Of a stretch of 64,000 nt of DNA, positions 33,977 to 41,496 are shown piece after piece (the stretch's first letter is position 1; each line of letters opens with the position of its first letter). Made by a program: the position numbers and the translations under genes. Where the stretch lies: positions 80,423 to 144,422 of IMG/VR virus record IMGVR_UViG_3300036770_005052; one strand, written 5' to 3'. The DNA comes from a virus. The notes beneath the pieces were generated by a model, which did not search any database, had not been told where the DNA came from, and saw only the letters and a program-made list of their open reading frames with translations.

Positions 33977-34191
33977 TGATTTTAGATGAAGAAATCCGTG
34001 AACTTGCTAACACCTATGGGTTTGATAGACACATATGTAAAACAACACACGACATTTACTGGGAATGTGATGAAAAAGACTTCTTGAAGTTTGCCCGAGA
34101 ACTTTATGATGAGGGTTATACTAAAGGTTTTAAAGTAGGGCACGATGCTGGTTGGGAATTAAATGAAGAAGTATCACGCAGAGGATTATGA
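33976..34191 (+). CDS. Paralogue family A member 1
   Basis: 71 residues: LDEEIRELANTYGFDRH, FLKFARELYDEGYTKGFKVG. Shares the pattern (D-E-I-L-A-GF, then a second helix FAR-LY-EGY/G) with genes at 36058, 36494 and 46366. It is inserted between two family B copies. Confidence 0.7.
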   Translation: MILDEEIRELANTYGFDRHICKTTHDIYWECDEKDFLKFARELYDEGYTKGFKVGHDAGWELNEEVSRRGL

Positions 34192-34358
34192 CTGAAAGAG
34201 CAAAAAAGATTATGAAAGCATACGAAGCAGAGGATACATACAACTTTCCAAATGATGGAGTTGCTGCTGCTCTCCGTAAGGTTGTAGAAGAACTCAAGTA
34301 TATCGGTATTACTGAAAAGAACATCCTTGAACTTGCTGATGAATTGGAGGCACTATGA
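34188..34358 (+). CDS. Paralogue family B member 3
   Basis: 56 residues (MTERAKKIMKAYEAEDT, ALRKVVEELK, ELADELEAL). Shorter than its siblings by a middle deletion. 4-bp overlaps with both neighbours. Confidence 0.7.
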   Translation: MTERAKKIMKAYEAEDTYNFPNDGVAAALRKVVEELKYIGITEKNILELADELEAL

Positions 34359-34543
34359 TTACTCTTGATACACTAAAAGATAGTGTTTATTCTCTTCATC
34401 TCACAATAGAGCAGGATGAACAAGTTATGGATATTATAGAAACTGCTTATCGTCTTGGATGTGAAAATGGGTATGATGAAGCAGGAAGAATATATGCTCC
34501 AATTATTGATAAACTTATGACTTCTGTGGAAGAACTGAAATGA
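34355..34543 (+). CDS. Small helical protein
   Basis: 62 residues with helices TLKDSVYSLHLTIEQDEQVM and AYRLGCENGYDEAGRIYAP. Possibly another distant member of the all-helical families nearby. Confidence 0.6.
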   Translation: MITLDTLKDSVYSLHLTIEQDEQVMDIIETAYRLGCENGYDEAGRIYAPIIDKLMTSVEELK

Positions 34544-34761
34544 AAAACTTTGATGAACTTGATTGGATAGTTTTGTCTGTATTCTTTATTATAATCGTTG
34601 CTGCTACTTCTATCACTTATAGTGAGCAACAACAACGAGCACTCTTTCAACAAACATACAATAAGAACTTGGAGTGTCGTCAAGCACTCAAAAATAATAC
34701 AAAAAGTTTTGTTAATGAGATTTGTGGTCCTATTCCTGTGATTGGAGATTTTGTGAAATGA
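34540..34761 (+). CDS. Single-pass membrane protein
   Basis: 73 residues. Hydrophobic segment at about 8-26 (DWIVLSVFFIIIVAATSI) with a predicted extracytoplasmic Gln/Asn-rich domain with two Cys (LECRQAL, NEICGP). Similar in layout to the gene at 44077. Confidence 0.65.
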   Translation: MKNFDELDWIVLSVFFIIIVAATSITYSEQQQRALFQQTYNKNLECRQALKNNTKSFVNEICGPIPVIGDFVK

Positions 34762-34958
34762 ACGATGAAAGTGTGATTGGAACAGTTTGTCTTGGTATTC
34801 TCGCAACTATTGGTGTTGCATTTCTTTTAGGCACTCGGTTTGGTTTTGATGATGGTGTTGTAGAAGGGAAGAATGAAGGTATTGTGTATTGTGTAGAGAA
34901 ACCCAAAGAGTGTAAGATTGCTTATGATTACCTGAAACTTCAAGAGAAACAGAAATGA
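34758..34958 (+). CDS. Single-pass membrane protein
   Basis: 66 residues from the ATG at 34758. Hydrophobic segment at 7-24 (GTVCLGILATIGVAFLLGT), followed by VYCVEKPKECK, so a periplasmic disulphide is possible. Paired by a 4-bp overlap with the preceding membrane protein, which suggests the two act together. Confidence 0.65.
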   Translation: MNDESVIGTVCLGILATIGVAFLLGTRFGFDDGVVEGKNEGIVYCVEKPKECKIAYDYLKLQEKQK

Positions 34959-35239
34959 ACCAAATACTACAAGGTTGGAAAATGGTTCTCAAAGATTATC
35001 GGCACTGGAAAATGATACTCAAATATCCTTATGATGCTTTTGATTGTGCTGTTTTCTTTGGTAATCTTGCTCAACCACCAAACTCACTTGATGATTATAT
35101 CAAAGAATTGAAAGAACTTGACCCAGATTGGGAAAAAAATTATTATGATAATCTCTGGGTTCTTTATGATGATATTGGGGAACGAATGAACGAAACAGAT
35201 AAGTTGCTTGAAGAAGTTGATGAGGTATTGAAAAAATGA
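34955..35239 (+). CDS. Hypothetical protein
   Basis: 94 residues: WKMVLKDYRHWKMILKYPYD contains a short internal repeat (WKM-LK). The C-terminal helix is charged (ERMNETDKLLEEVDEVLKK). Cytosolic. No family known. Confidence 0.6.
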   Translation: MNQILQGWKMVLKDYRHWKMILKYPYDAFDCAVFFGNLAQPPNSLDDYIKELKELDPDWEKNYYDNLWVLYDDIGERMNETDKLLEEVDEVLKK

Positions 35240-35442
35240 CTAAATGCACCTGTTCTTACATCCAAATAGGATACAAAACCTCCAACACCAAAAACCTCAA
35301 TCCAGATTGCCCTCTTCACGGAACTGATAGTGTGTGGTATAATAGTCCAGAACAAGTCAAAAAAAGAGATGAAAGGTCTCAACGACTTCGGGAACTTTAT
35401 GATGCTGCTCGCAAAGCAAGGGAGAATATGAAAAATGACTAA
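35236..35442 (+). CDS. Small Cys/His protein
   Basis: 68 residues: CTCSYIQIGYKTSN then NPDCPLHG, a CxC...CxxH arrangement that could bind zinc; the rest is a basic helix (RDERSQRLRELYDAARKARE). This type of start is common in phage-borne mini zinc proteins. Confidence 0.65.
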   Translation: MTKCTCSYIQIGYKTSNTKNLNPDCPLHGTDSVWYNSPEQVKKRDERSQRLRELYDAARKARENMKND

Positions 35443-35605
35443 ATCCTACATTTCGTGCTACAATATGCCCTATAAAGACCTTCAAAACTTTGAGGTGCCC
35501 GATGCAGTTTATATCTACATTCGTCAGTTGGAAAACGAAATCATCAATCGTAATGGTGCCGTTCAACGACTTTATGATTTTAGGTTTGGTGAGAAACAGA
35601 AATGA
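35435..35605 (+). CDS. Small hypothetical protein
   Basis: 56 residues overlapping the previous gene by 8 bp. VYIYIRQLENEIINRN forms a likely helix and the tail is basic. Unknown. Confidence 0.6.
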   Translation: MTKSYISCYNMPYKDLQNFEVPDAVYIYIRQLENEIINRNGAVQRLYDFRFGEKQK

Positions 35606-35805
35606 TTGAAAACCTCTACGAACTACAAAGTAATGTAGAATGCTGGTGCCAAAAGTGTTGTGAGGAACAGACAGGGCATCAACATATGTTTAGAATGGTT
35701 CTGTGCCCTACTTGTGGTAATAAACGATGCCCCAAAGCAACCGATCATAGGTTAGAATGTAGTGGTAGTAATGAACCAGGACAGAAAGGGAGTGTGTATC
35801 AATGA
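35602..35805 (+). CDS. Zinc-finger-like protein
   Basis: 67 residues with eight Cys: ECWCQKCCEE, then CPTCGNKRCPKATDHRLEC. Two possible zinc knuckles. Such proteins are common in cyanophage early regions. Function unknown; nucleic-acid or protein contact is plausible. Confidence 0.7.
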   Translation: MIENLYELQSNVECWCQKCCEEQTGHQHMFRMVLCPTCGNKRCPKATDHRLECSGSNEPGQKGSVYQ

Positions 35806-36002
35806 TTGAAATGAGAATTGTAGAACACGAACTGGGAATGAAACCAGATATTCAGTATCGTTTTGTGCTTTCTACTGCTGATGCTTCTGTTCCTTTTATG
35901 AATACATCTATGAACTTGATTATGCAAAATAGTTTTGTTTGGAGTGAATGGAAAACTGCCGAATGGGTAAAAGCAGAGACACTTGAAGAACTGGCACAGT
36001 AG
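35802..36002 (+). CDS. Hypothetical protein ending inside cassette 5
   Basis: 66 residues. The last residues ETLEELAQ are read from the cassette's conserved upstream arm in a different frame from other genes, so the stop lies at the foot of the hairpin. The body is beta-like (IEMRIVEHELGM, IQYRFVLSTADAS). Confidence 0.65.
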   Translation: MIEMRIVEHELGMKPDIQYRFVLSTADASVPFMNTSMNLIMQNSFVWSEWKTAEWVKAETLEELAQ

Positions 36003-36033
36003 GCATCCAGAGTGGTCTGTGATGCCTTATAAT
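35991..36033 (+). promoter_or_regulatory. Terminator/promoter cassette 5
   Basis: Hairpin AGGCATC/GATGCCT around 36001-36027 with a longer loop. TCCAGA (36006-36011), 16 bp, TATAAT (36028-36033). No T-run. Confidence 0.65.
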
Positions 36034-36057
36034 AATAGGACAAACAAAGGAACTCCA

Positions 36058-36267
36058 ATGATTACTGATGAACAAATCCTTAAAATTGCCCGAGAACATC
36101 TTTATATTCTTACTTCTGTGAATGAATGGTGTGGTGAGGAGGGAGACCTCTTAAACTTTGCCCGAGCAATCTACGAAATCGGTAATGACAATGGTTGGCA
36201 AAGTCGTGAAGAAGCAGAATACTTCAACTCATCTTATCCAACTGGACTTGTAGGAGACCCACAATGA
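36058..36267 (+). CDS. Paralogue family A member 2
   Basis: 69 residues from the ATG at 36058; the upstream open frame crosses the cassette and is not coding. ITDEQILKIAREH, GDLLNFARAIYEIGNDNGWQ. Same two-helix pattern as the 36494 and 46366 genes, with a changed centre. Confidence 0.7.
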   Translation: MITDEQILKIAREHLYILTSVNEWCGEEGDLLNFARAIYEIGNDNGWQSREEAEYFNSSYPTGLVGDPQ

Positions 36268-36497
36268 AACTTGTAGCAATTTTTCATCATCACTCTAACA
36301 ATCTTCCTATTGTGATGGAAGTATCTTCAACTGAAAAGTTTCGGGATTGTTGTGACACACTTCCAACTGACTGGGCACACCTGATGAATAAGGAAACTGG
36401 AGAAATTACATACACTTATAGAAACAACACTCGTACTGTTTCTCAACCAACTTTTACAATCTCACAAGAACAATCTATCAACCGAGTAGAACGATGA
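36264..36497 (+). CDS. Hypothetical protein
   Basis: 77 residues: KLVAIFHHHSNNLPIVMEVSST, then EITYTYRNNTRTV. Beta-rich with a HHH stretch. Unknown. Confidence 0.6.
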   Translation: MKLVAIFHHHSNNLPIVMEVSSTEKFRDCCDTLPTDWAHLMNKETGEITYTYRNNTRTVSQPTFTISQEQSINRVER

Positions 36498-36718
36498 TTA
36501 CTGACGAACAAATCCTCAAGCTTGCTAAAACCTGTGGATTTGATGATTTCTCACCCGAAGATAGAGTGTGTTGGGAATGTTGGGAAGAACAACTGATTGA
36601 GTTTGCCCAACAAATTCGTAAAGAAACAATCAACGAAATTCTTTCTGCCCTCAAAAATGTTCCTAATCCAGAAGCAAACCGAACAGCAATCAATCGTATT
36701 GAAATGGAGTTAAATTGA
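36494..36718 (+). CDS. Paralogue family A member 3
   Basis: 74 residues. The first 17 codons are nearly identical at DNA level to those of the gene at 46366 (DEQILKLAKTCGFD). Middle: WECWEEQLIEFAQQIRKE. Likely a recent 10-kb-distant duplication. Confidence 0.75.
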   Translation: MITDEQILKLAKTCGFDDFSPEDRVCWECWEEQLIEFAQQIRKETINEILSALKNVPNPEANRTAINRIEMELN

Positions 36719-36885
36719 TGATTGAAGTAAAGAAATCTTATGTTTTGGAATTGACTGAAACACAGGCAAGGGAACTCTACAAACTTCTACTATCCGCAAA
36801 ACATACTGAACACATAACTCACGATAATGAACTGGTGCTTGTCTATCACGAACTCAAAAAACTCTTTGATACGGGGATACGATGA
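36718..36885 (+). CDS. Small helical protein
   Basis: 55 residues. SYVLELTETQARELYKLLLSA resembles the start of the 28700 protein (strand, TE-QA, helix). It starts on the stop codon of the previous gene (TGATG). Confidence 0.6.
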   Translation: MIEVKKSYVLELTETQARELYKLLLSAKHTEHITHDNELVLVYHELKKLFDTGIR

Positions 36886-37100
36886 ATAAGTATCGTATCA
36901 AAAAAGAAACTTATGGTGATACTACAAGGTATTATCCACAAGAGAAATTTTTGTGGTGGTGGTATAATGTCTTTGCTTTTGATGTTTATTTTGATGGTGG
37001 ATATGATACTCTGGAAAAAGCACAGAAAAACTTGTGTATCTACTGTAGGGGAACTATGGTAGAATATATTAACTTTAACCCTAATGAGGATTGTAAATGA
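36882..37100 (+). CDS. Hypothetical aromatic-rich protein
   Basis: 72 residues: KFLWWWYNVFAFDVYFDGGYDTLEKAQK. A strand followed by a helix, with a Cys pair (CIYC). The pattern FDGGYDTLEKA matches a beta-turn-helix seen in many small phage proteins. Confidence 0.6.
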   Translation: MNKYRIKKETYGDTTRYYPQEKFLWWWYNVFAFDVYFDGGYDTLEKAQKNLCIYCRGTMVEYINFNPNEDCK

Positions 37101-37438
37101 CTGCTGATTACAAACAACTTGCTCAAGAACTTTACAGGGTACTCAACAGATTTAGATGTTGGTCCCCAGAAATAGATGATGTTATCTCAAAATACGAATA
37201 CGCAACAACCAGAGGAACTGGACGAACCACTGCTCTCTATATGAAAGCAATCACAGAAGCACTTGAAAATCCTGGTAAGAGTGTGGAGTTTATTGACCAT
37301 TATCCTCATACTTTTCTTAGTGCTAAAAGTCACGGAAGCAATCTGGCAAATATTATTATTAAACTGGGATATGATATTGCGGTTACTGTTCCTTCTGGAG
37401 ATGGAAGAGTGTTTCTTTACAATAAGTTTGGACAATAA
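37097..37438 (+). CDS. Possible small P-loop-like protein
   Basis: 113 residues. RGTGRTTALYMKAITEAL looks like a degenerate Walker A with Arg in place of Lys, followed by VEFIDHYPHTFLSAK and a strand-helix unit. No Walker B is clear and the protein is too short for a full ATPase, so the nucleotide-binding assignment is weak. Confidence 0.55.
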   Translation: MTADYKQLAQELYRVLNRFRCWSPEIDDVISKYEYATTRGTGRTTALYMKAITEALENPGKSVEFIDHYPHTFLSAKSHGSNLANIIIKLGYDIAVTVPSGDGRVFLYNKFGQ

Positions 37439-37452
37439 GGACACTTACTAAA

Positions 37453-37496
37453 TTGGCACAAGGGCACTTGAAATCAGGTGCCTTTTGTCGCATAAT
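37453..37496 (+). promoter_or_regulatory. Terminator/promoter cassette 6 (type B)
   Basis: Hairpin GGGCAC/GGTGCC (37462-37482) followed by TTTT. The loop carries TTGAAA (37468-37473), 17 bp, CATAAT (37491-37496). Confidence 0.75.
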
Positions 37497-37519
37497 ACTT
37501 CTATACACACAGAAGACTG

Positions 37520-37813
37520 ATGACTGCTGAACGCATTACAATCAAAGAAAGCAAAGATTTTTGTTACTATGGTGAGTTTTATGGTTCAATAGACAAAATC
37601 ATTTCCACACTCCAAAGGTGCAAAGAACAGGGTTGGGAAGGTATTGATTATGATTATGATTATGGGAATGGAGGAAAAGACTACTATGTCTACAAAACCC
37701 GACTTGAAAATGATGAAGAGTATGAAAAGAGAGTGAAACAAGAAGAGCAACAAAAAGAAAATCGTCGTAAACAATATGAACAACTCAAAAAGGAGTTTGG
37801 TAAGGACACTTGA
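37520..37813 (+). CDS. Hypothetical charged protein
   Basis: 97 residues: helical SIDKIISTLQRCKEQGWEGI followed by an acidic-aromatic stretch and a long basic helix (EEYEKRVKQEEQQKENRRKQ). The last residues GKDT come from the cassette arm. Only gene between cassettes 6 and 7. Confidence 0.65.
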   Translation: MTAERITIKESKDFCYYGEFYGSIDKIISTLQRCKEQGWEGIDYDYDYGNGGKDYYVYKTRLENDEEYEKRVKQEEQQKENRRKQYEQLKKEFGKDT

Positions 37814-37817
37814 AGAA

Positions 37818-37861
37818 CCGTCACAAGGGCACTTGAAATCAGGTGCCTTTTGTTGTATAAT
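37818..37861 (+). promoter_or_regulatory. Terminator/promoter cassette 7 (type B)
   Basis: Hairpin GGGCAC/GGTGCC (37827-37847), TTTT after it. TTGAAA (37833-37838) in the loop, 17 bp, TATAAT (37856-37861). Nearly the same as cassette 6. Confidence 0.8.
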
Positions 37862-37884
37862 GACTTCATACGCACAGAAACCTA

Positions 37885-38160
37885 ATGAAAGTATTTTCTT
37901 TATACTACAACGATGAGTTCGTAGCATCTTTTCCCACAAAAGAAAGTGCTATTTTCTATGGTAAGCAATTCTATGAGGATGGATGGTCTTGTAATATTGT
38001 AGAAGAGTATTTGAGTAAATCTCCACTACTTTATAGCACTCCTTATACTCCTCTCACAAATCCAAATCCTATTCCTTATACAATTCCTCCTATAGTTTCA
38101 AAACCACCTGCGAAGTATCCTGACACTTATCCTCATATCTATTGTGATGGAACCAAATGA
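37885..38160 (+). CDS. Hypothetical protein with Pro-rich tail
   Basis: 91 residues. KVFSLYYNDEFVASFPTKESAIFYGKQ is a beta-hairpin plus helix, and the C-terminal 40 residues are rich in Pro, Tyr and Thr (TPLTNPNPIPYTIPP). Unknown. Confidence 0.6.
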   Translation: MKVFSLYYNDEFVASFPTKESAIFYGKQFYEDGWSCNIVEEYLSKSPLLYSTPYTPLTNPNPIPYTIPPIVSKPPAKYPDTYPHIYCDGTK

Positions 38161-38528
38161 AATGTAAATACTGGGATTGTGGGTTCTGTTATGCACCAGT
38201 AGATGTAGAAACCAACGCAACTCAAGGTGGATGTTTTGAACCAGAATATTGCCCTTATAAGAAATCACAAATGACTAATCAACAACTCCCTGATATTATT
38301 GAAATCGGTGGTGTAAAATACCAACGAGTAGAAGAACCAAAACCACAGACACTCTTTGAGATTATCCGTGAGTGGTGTGATGATGATAATCAACCAACTT
38401 GCGAAGAACTTGTGAGTAGGATTGAGACGGGATGGTTGCCTAATGAAGGTTGCCACGAACTAAACAGTAATGATTATTGTGAGGGTTGGAATGATTGCAT
38501 AGAACATCTAAAAGAGAACCTCAAATGA
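38157..38528 (+). CDS. Cys-rich head fused to a YQRVEEPKPQTLF module
   Basis: 123 residues. Residues 1-35 are Cys-rich (CKYWDCGFC, GGCFEPEYCPYKK), a likely small zinc or disulphide domain. From about residue 50 the module GVKYQRVEEPKPQTLFEIIREWC ends in a helix (GWNDCIEHLKENLK). The module recurs at 38728 and, more diverged, at 46976 and 47640, attached to different N-termini. Confidence 0.7.
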   Translation: MKCKYWDCGFCYAPVDVETNATQGGCFEPEYCPYKKSQMTNQQLPDIIEIGGVKYQRVEEPKPQTLFEIIREWCDDDNQPTCEELVSRIETGWLPNEGCHELNSNDYCEGWNDCIEHLKENLK

Positions 38529-38731
38529 CTGAAATACCAGAACCAAAAAAGTGGAGTGAGACTTACGATAAAGAACTCACACTTGAAGAACTATTTCAAC
38601 TGATTGGTGATGTTGAGTGGAACTTAAAGGATTATATTTGGGAACTTAAACAAGAAGTTGAAGAACTAAAAAAATTAGCACACTTTCACGACGATATGTA
38701 TACTGAAAAAGGTGAATTGATTAGAAAATGA
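38525..38731 (+). CDS. Small acidic helical protein
   Basis: 68 residues from the ATG at 38525. Coiled-coil-like (YIWELKQEVEELKKLAHF). Lies between two carriers of the YQRVEEPKPQTLF module. Unknown. Confidence 0.6.
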   Translation: MTEIPEPKKWSETYDKELTLEELFQLIGDVEWNLKDYIWELKQEVEELKKLAHFHDDMYTEKGELIRK

Positions 38732-39189
38732 CTGACGAACAAGGAAACTTGGAATGGGAAGAACTACGACTTCAAATAGAACAAAAAGCAAAAGAAATTG
38801 GAGACATTGTGAACATTCTTGAACGAAGGAGACAAAAACTTAAAGAAATCAACGACACAAACAAAGCAGTAGAGAACAAACGGAAAGAAAATCTTATTAG
38901 TGACCTACAATCCAAAAACTGGTATGTGAATATGAGGGAATTTATGTATCCAAAGGTGGAAGTGGTTGATGATGAAATTGTTACGATTAATGGTGTAAAG
39001 TATCAACGAGTAGAAGAACCAAAACCACAGACACTTTTTCAGCATTTGAATTCTTTTGGTATTGTTGGTGCTGAAGGCATCTGTAATATTGTAAGAGGTT
39101 GGTTGATTGACAACACAGTAATTGAAACTGAAGATGCTGAAAAGGTTACATTTACTATTCATAAAGAACAATTACAAACACCAAAATGA
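38728..39189 (+). CDS. Coiled-coil head fused to a YQRVEEPKPQTLF module
   Basis: 153 residues. A long charged helix at residues 1-60 (QIEQKAKEIGDIVNILERRR) precedes VTINGVKYQRVEEPKPQTLF at about 88-107 and a C-terminal alpha/beta tail. It shares the module's DNA with 38157 almost exactly, about 660 bp away. Confidence 0.7.
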   Translation: MTDEQGNLEWEELRLQIEQKAKEIGDIVNILERRRQKLKEINDTNKAVENKRKENLISDLQSKNWYVNMREFMYPKVEVVDDEIVTINGVKYQRVEEPKPQTLFQHLNSFGIVGAEGICNIVRGWLIDNTVIETEDAEKVTFTIHKEQLQTPK

Positions 39190-39359
39190 CTAACTTACTC
39201 AAATACATCAAATCTCTAAAAACAATTTATGTTCCTTCACTTTGGTTTGGTGTTCTGTTAGTTGCTTTGTTATTTCCACAGTATGTTTTGTGGTTTATGT
39301 TTGGAACTGCTTGGGGAGTTTCGTGGATGTTTGCTTACAATTGGTTTCACGACAAATGA
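39186..39359 (+). CDS. Two-helix membrane protein
   Basis: 57 residues. Hydrophobic segments at about 17-31 (PSLWFGVLLVALLFP) and 33-52 (YVLWFMFGTAWGVSWMFAY). Inner-membrane hairpin likely. Unknown role; holin-like activity is conceivable but nothing specific supports it. Confidence 0.6.
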   Translation: MTNLLKYIKSLKTIYVPSLWFGVLLVALLFPQYVLWFMFGTAWGVSWMFAYNWFHDK

Positions 39360-39496
39360 TTGACTACACCACAATAGAACTGGAACTTATCTTTGAGGAA
39401 GTCGCAAAACTTCCAAAAACCACAGACACTTCCTATGTGGTTCCAGATGTGTTAGAATTGGTGAGACAACGGATTTTTGATTATGAACTTCAATGA
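39356..39496 (+). CDS. Small hypothetical protein
   Basis: 46 residues from the ATG at 39356, ATGA-coupled to the membrane protein. TTIELELIFEEVAKLP and VVPDVLELVRQRIFDYELQ are helical. Overlaps the next gene by 14 bp. Confidence 0.55.
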   Translation: MIDYTTIELELIFEEVAKLPKTTDTSYVVPDVLELVRQRIFDYELQ

Positions 39497-39725
39497 TTTG
39501 CCCAATAATTCTTGGGAAAAAGTAATGGTTCATCTTGTGGAACATATTGGTGGGGATGGTGGGTCTCTTGTAAAATGGAGTGGAGAAATCCCAGACCCAG
39601 TAGAAACAGCAACTGCAATTTTGGGAATGGTTCAATATTATGACCCAGATTATCGGGACTTACCAGAAGGTGCTCTTGCTAAAGGTTTTAGAGCATTTTA
39701 TAGATTGGGAGAATATGAAGAATGA
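39483..39725 (+). CDS. Hypothetical protein
   Basis: 80 residues from the ATG at 39483 (a TTG lies 6 bp upstream). SWEKVMVHLVEHIGGDGG, AILGMVQYYDPDYRDLPEGALAKGF. Compact helical protein, unknown. Confidence 0.6.
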   Translation: MNFNDLPNNSWEKVMVHLVEHIGGDGGSLVKWSGEIPDPVETATAILGMVQYYDPDYRDLPEGALAKGFRAFYRLGEYEE

Positions 39726-39928
39726 CTTACGAAGATTTTTTGAATATTCCAGGTGGTGTTCTCAAAGATTTGCAAACTATTCTTATCTTGAAAGACAAGT
39801 ATCATATGGATATTACCACTGAAGAAAGAAAAATCTGCGAACATATAAACAGGTTTGCTGACGAACGAAGAAAATCTGCCGAACTCTGGAAACAAAAAGA
39901 ACAACTTGAAAACCTTTTTAGAAAATGA
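39722..39928 (+). CDS. Small helical protein
   Basis: 68 residues (LKDLQTILILKDKYHMDI, ERRKSAELWKQKEQLENLF). C-terminal coiled-coil tendency. Operon-internal. Confidence 0.6.
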   Translation: MTYEDFLNIPGGVLKDLQTILILKDKYHMDITTEERKICEHINRFADERRKSAELWKQKEQLENLFRK

Positions 39929-40194
39929 AATCCTTCAACATCAACTATACCGTCAAAGTAAAACTCACAAAGTTCGGTAAAGAACTTCATAAGAAACTCT
40001 GGGAAGATTTTTGGAACTCTCACGGTAAATTGGATAAGTTTCCTTATACTCCACCAAAGGAAGATGAAAATGGATACTGTGAGTTTGTAATGTGGGACTT
40101 GATGAATAAGTTTGGTTCTTATTGTGTATTGGGATGCGAACAACCTTTTGATACTATTATTCTGATTGATGAGGAGTATTTGAAAGATGATTGA
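39925..40194 (+). CDS. Conserved hypothetical protein
   Basis: 89 residues. The start NINYTVKVKLTKFGKELHKKLWE and DENGYCEFVMWDLMNKFG match a type of small phage protein where a beta-strand is followed by LT--G and a helix. Overlaps the next tiny gene by 8 bp. Confidence 0.65.
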   Translation: MKSFNINYTVKVKLTKFGKELHKKLWEDFWNSHGKLDKFPYTPPKEDENGYCEFVMWDLMNKFGSYCVLGCEQPFDTIILIDEEYLKDD

Positions 40195-40279
40195 GTTTCT
40201 TATGATTGTTATGCTTGTTTATATGGGAGGTTCTATGTTTTTGGGACTACTTGAATACCTTATGGATAGAAAGAAATGA
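40187..40279 (+). CDS. Micro membrane protein (30 residues)
   Basis: MIEFLMIVMLVYMGGSMFLG, then a charged end (MDRKK). One hydrophobic helix with a positive C-terminus. Fits exactly between genes with 8-bp and 4-bp overlaps, which supports it being real. Confidence 0.5.
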   Translation: MIEFLMIVMLVYMGGSMFLGLLEYLMDRKK

Positions 40280-40458
40280 CTGAACCAAAAATAAAGAATA
40301 TTCTTATACCCTACAAAAATAAAACGGTTTATGCTCCTTGTATTAAAACAGAATATGGTTGGTGTATTAATATGACTGATGAGGTTATGAAAATTTTGGA
40401 AACAAATGAAATAAGAATTGACGGTGTTATTACTGTGGAGGATTTGAGAGATGACTAA
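40276..40458 (+). CDS. Small hypothetical protein
   Basis: 60 residues: beta-rich (IKNILIPYKNKTVYAPCIKT, YGWCINMTDEVMKIL). Overlaps both neighbours. Confidence 0.6.
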   Translation: MTEPKIKNILIPYKNKTVYAPCIKTEYGWCINMTDEVMKILETNEIRIDGVITVEDLRDD

Positions 40459-40606
40459 ACTTGAACTTATTCAAAGATTACAGAACTCCCCTTTTACTAG
40501 ATGGTGGTGGAAAATGTGGATACATAACACAACCAGAAGAATTATAATGGTTCCTTTCTATAAAAATCCAGGAAAACAATATGAACTTTGTAAATTTAGA
40601 GAATAA
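40451..40606 (+). CDS. Small basic Trp-rich protein
   Basis: 51 residues: FTRWWWKMWIHNTTRRIIM. Highly basic and aromatic, perhaps membrane- or nucleic-acid-associated. Its stop overlaps the next ATG by one base. Confidence 0.55.
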   Translation: MTKLELIQRLQNSPFTRWWWKMWIHNTTRRIIMVPFYKNPGKQYELCKFRE

Positions 40607-40752
40607 TGACTGAAAAAAAGATTGTACATTTTGGGAAAGAATACATAATTCCACAAAATGTTATTGATGATTTGATGAAGTATCACGGTCTTGATGCCGT
40701 AGAAGCAGTGGAACAAATAGTAGAATTGAATGATGAGGTAAAAAATGACTGA
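40606..40752 (+). CDS. Small hypothetical protein
   Basis: 48 residues: EKKIVHFGKEYIIPQNVIDDLMKYHG, then VEAVEQIVEL. Strand-helix. Overlaps neighbours by 1 and 8 bp. Confidence 0.55.
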   Translation: MTEKKIVHFGKEYIIPQNVIDDLMKYHGLDAVEAVEQIVELNDEVKND

Positions 40753-40966
40753 CAGATTAAATCACAAACTTGATGTAAGTAAAATTCAAACTCTTGAAGA
40801 TGTGCGAAATGTTTTTGAGTGTATGAACTTGGTTGCTAATTCGAGTGAAACTAACGAACAGTATGAACTTCTCAAAGAGTATTTTACTATTCCTTATGTT
40901 CCAGAACCTTTGAAGTTTGATAAGGCAGATTTTGACTATCAAAATTATATTGAGGATTATAAATGA
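40745..40966 (+). CDS. Paralogue family F member 1
   Basis: 73 residues: RLNHKLDVSKIQTLEDVRNV, ELLKEYFTIPYVPEPLKF. The same scaffold (NHKL-PxK, then -YF-IPYxPEPPK-L) forms the N-terminus of the next gene, so tandem duplication followed by divergence is likely. Confidence 0.65.
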   Translation: MTDRLNHKLDVSKIQTLEDVRNVFECMNLVANSSETNEQYELLKEYFTIPYVPEPLKFDKADFDYQNYIEDYK

Positions 40967-41496
40967 CTGAAAAAATAGGATACAAACTCAATCCAAAGAA
41001 ACTCAAAAAAGCACCTCAATACATTACTCCTTATTTGTTTCTTGGTGCTTTTTATTACACCGAAGATTATGAGTATTTTGATGTAATCAAACCTTATCTT
41101 GATATTCCAGAACCACCCAAGTCATTAGAAGAAATCTCACAAGAATGTGAAGAGAAGTTTGATAAACATATTGAGAGTATCAAGCATAAGTTTGCTGAAC
41201 TCAAATGTCATCAAGAGTATCTGTACAATCAAAAGTTCAATAGGATTATTGAGAACTTTGAATACGCTAAGGAACACGGACAATTCCCAGTCAGATTTAC
41301 AGTAGGTAATTTAGATTGTTCTAACCTTATTGCGAATAATACTGTATCTTGGAGCACAGAGTTTAGAATTGGTACAGATGAAGTAGGATACTGGGACATC
41401 AAACCAAACATCAAAGTGTATCTGAAAAAGAAACCAAACCGTATTGTGAGATACTTTACCAAACTGCTTCTTGATTTTACTTGGAAAGACAAATGA
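40963..41496 (+). CDS. Paralogue family F member 2, extended
   Basis: 177 residues. Residues 1-55 resemble the preceding protein; residues 60-90 are a charged coiled coil (CEEKFDKHIESIKHKFAEL); the rest is a new beta-rich domain (ARFTVGNLDCS-type, EFRIGTDEVGYW) ending in a basic tail. It appears to be the family F unit plus an added C-terminal domain. Confidence 0.65.
   Translation: MTEKIGYKLNPKKLKKAPQYITPYLFLGAFYYTEDYEYFDVIKPYLDIPEPPKSLEEISQECEEKFDKHIESIKHKFAELKCHQEYLYNQKFNRIIENFEYAKEHGQFPVRFTVGNLDCSNLIANNTVSWSTEFRIGTDEVGYWDIKPNIKVYLKKKPNRIVRYFTKLLLDFTWKDK

Noticed and set aside
35983-36057. N-terminal extension of the 36058 gene
   Set aside because: It runs through the hairpin and TATAAT of cassette 5; the ATG at 36058 is preceded by a ribosome site (AAAGGAAC).
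37586-37939. 117-codon minus-strand open frame opposite the 37520 gene
   Set aside because: It spans cassette 7 and two plus-strand genes, with low-complexity Leu/Phe/Ile content and no start signals.
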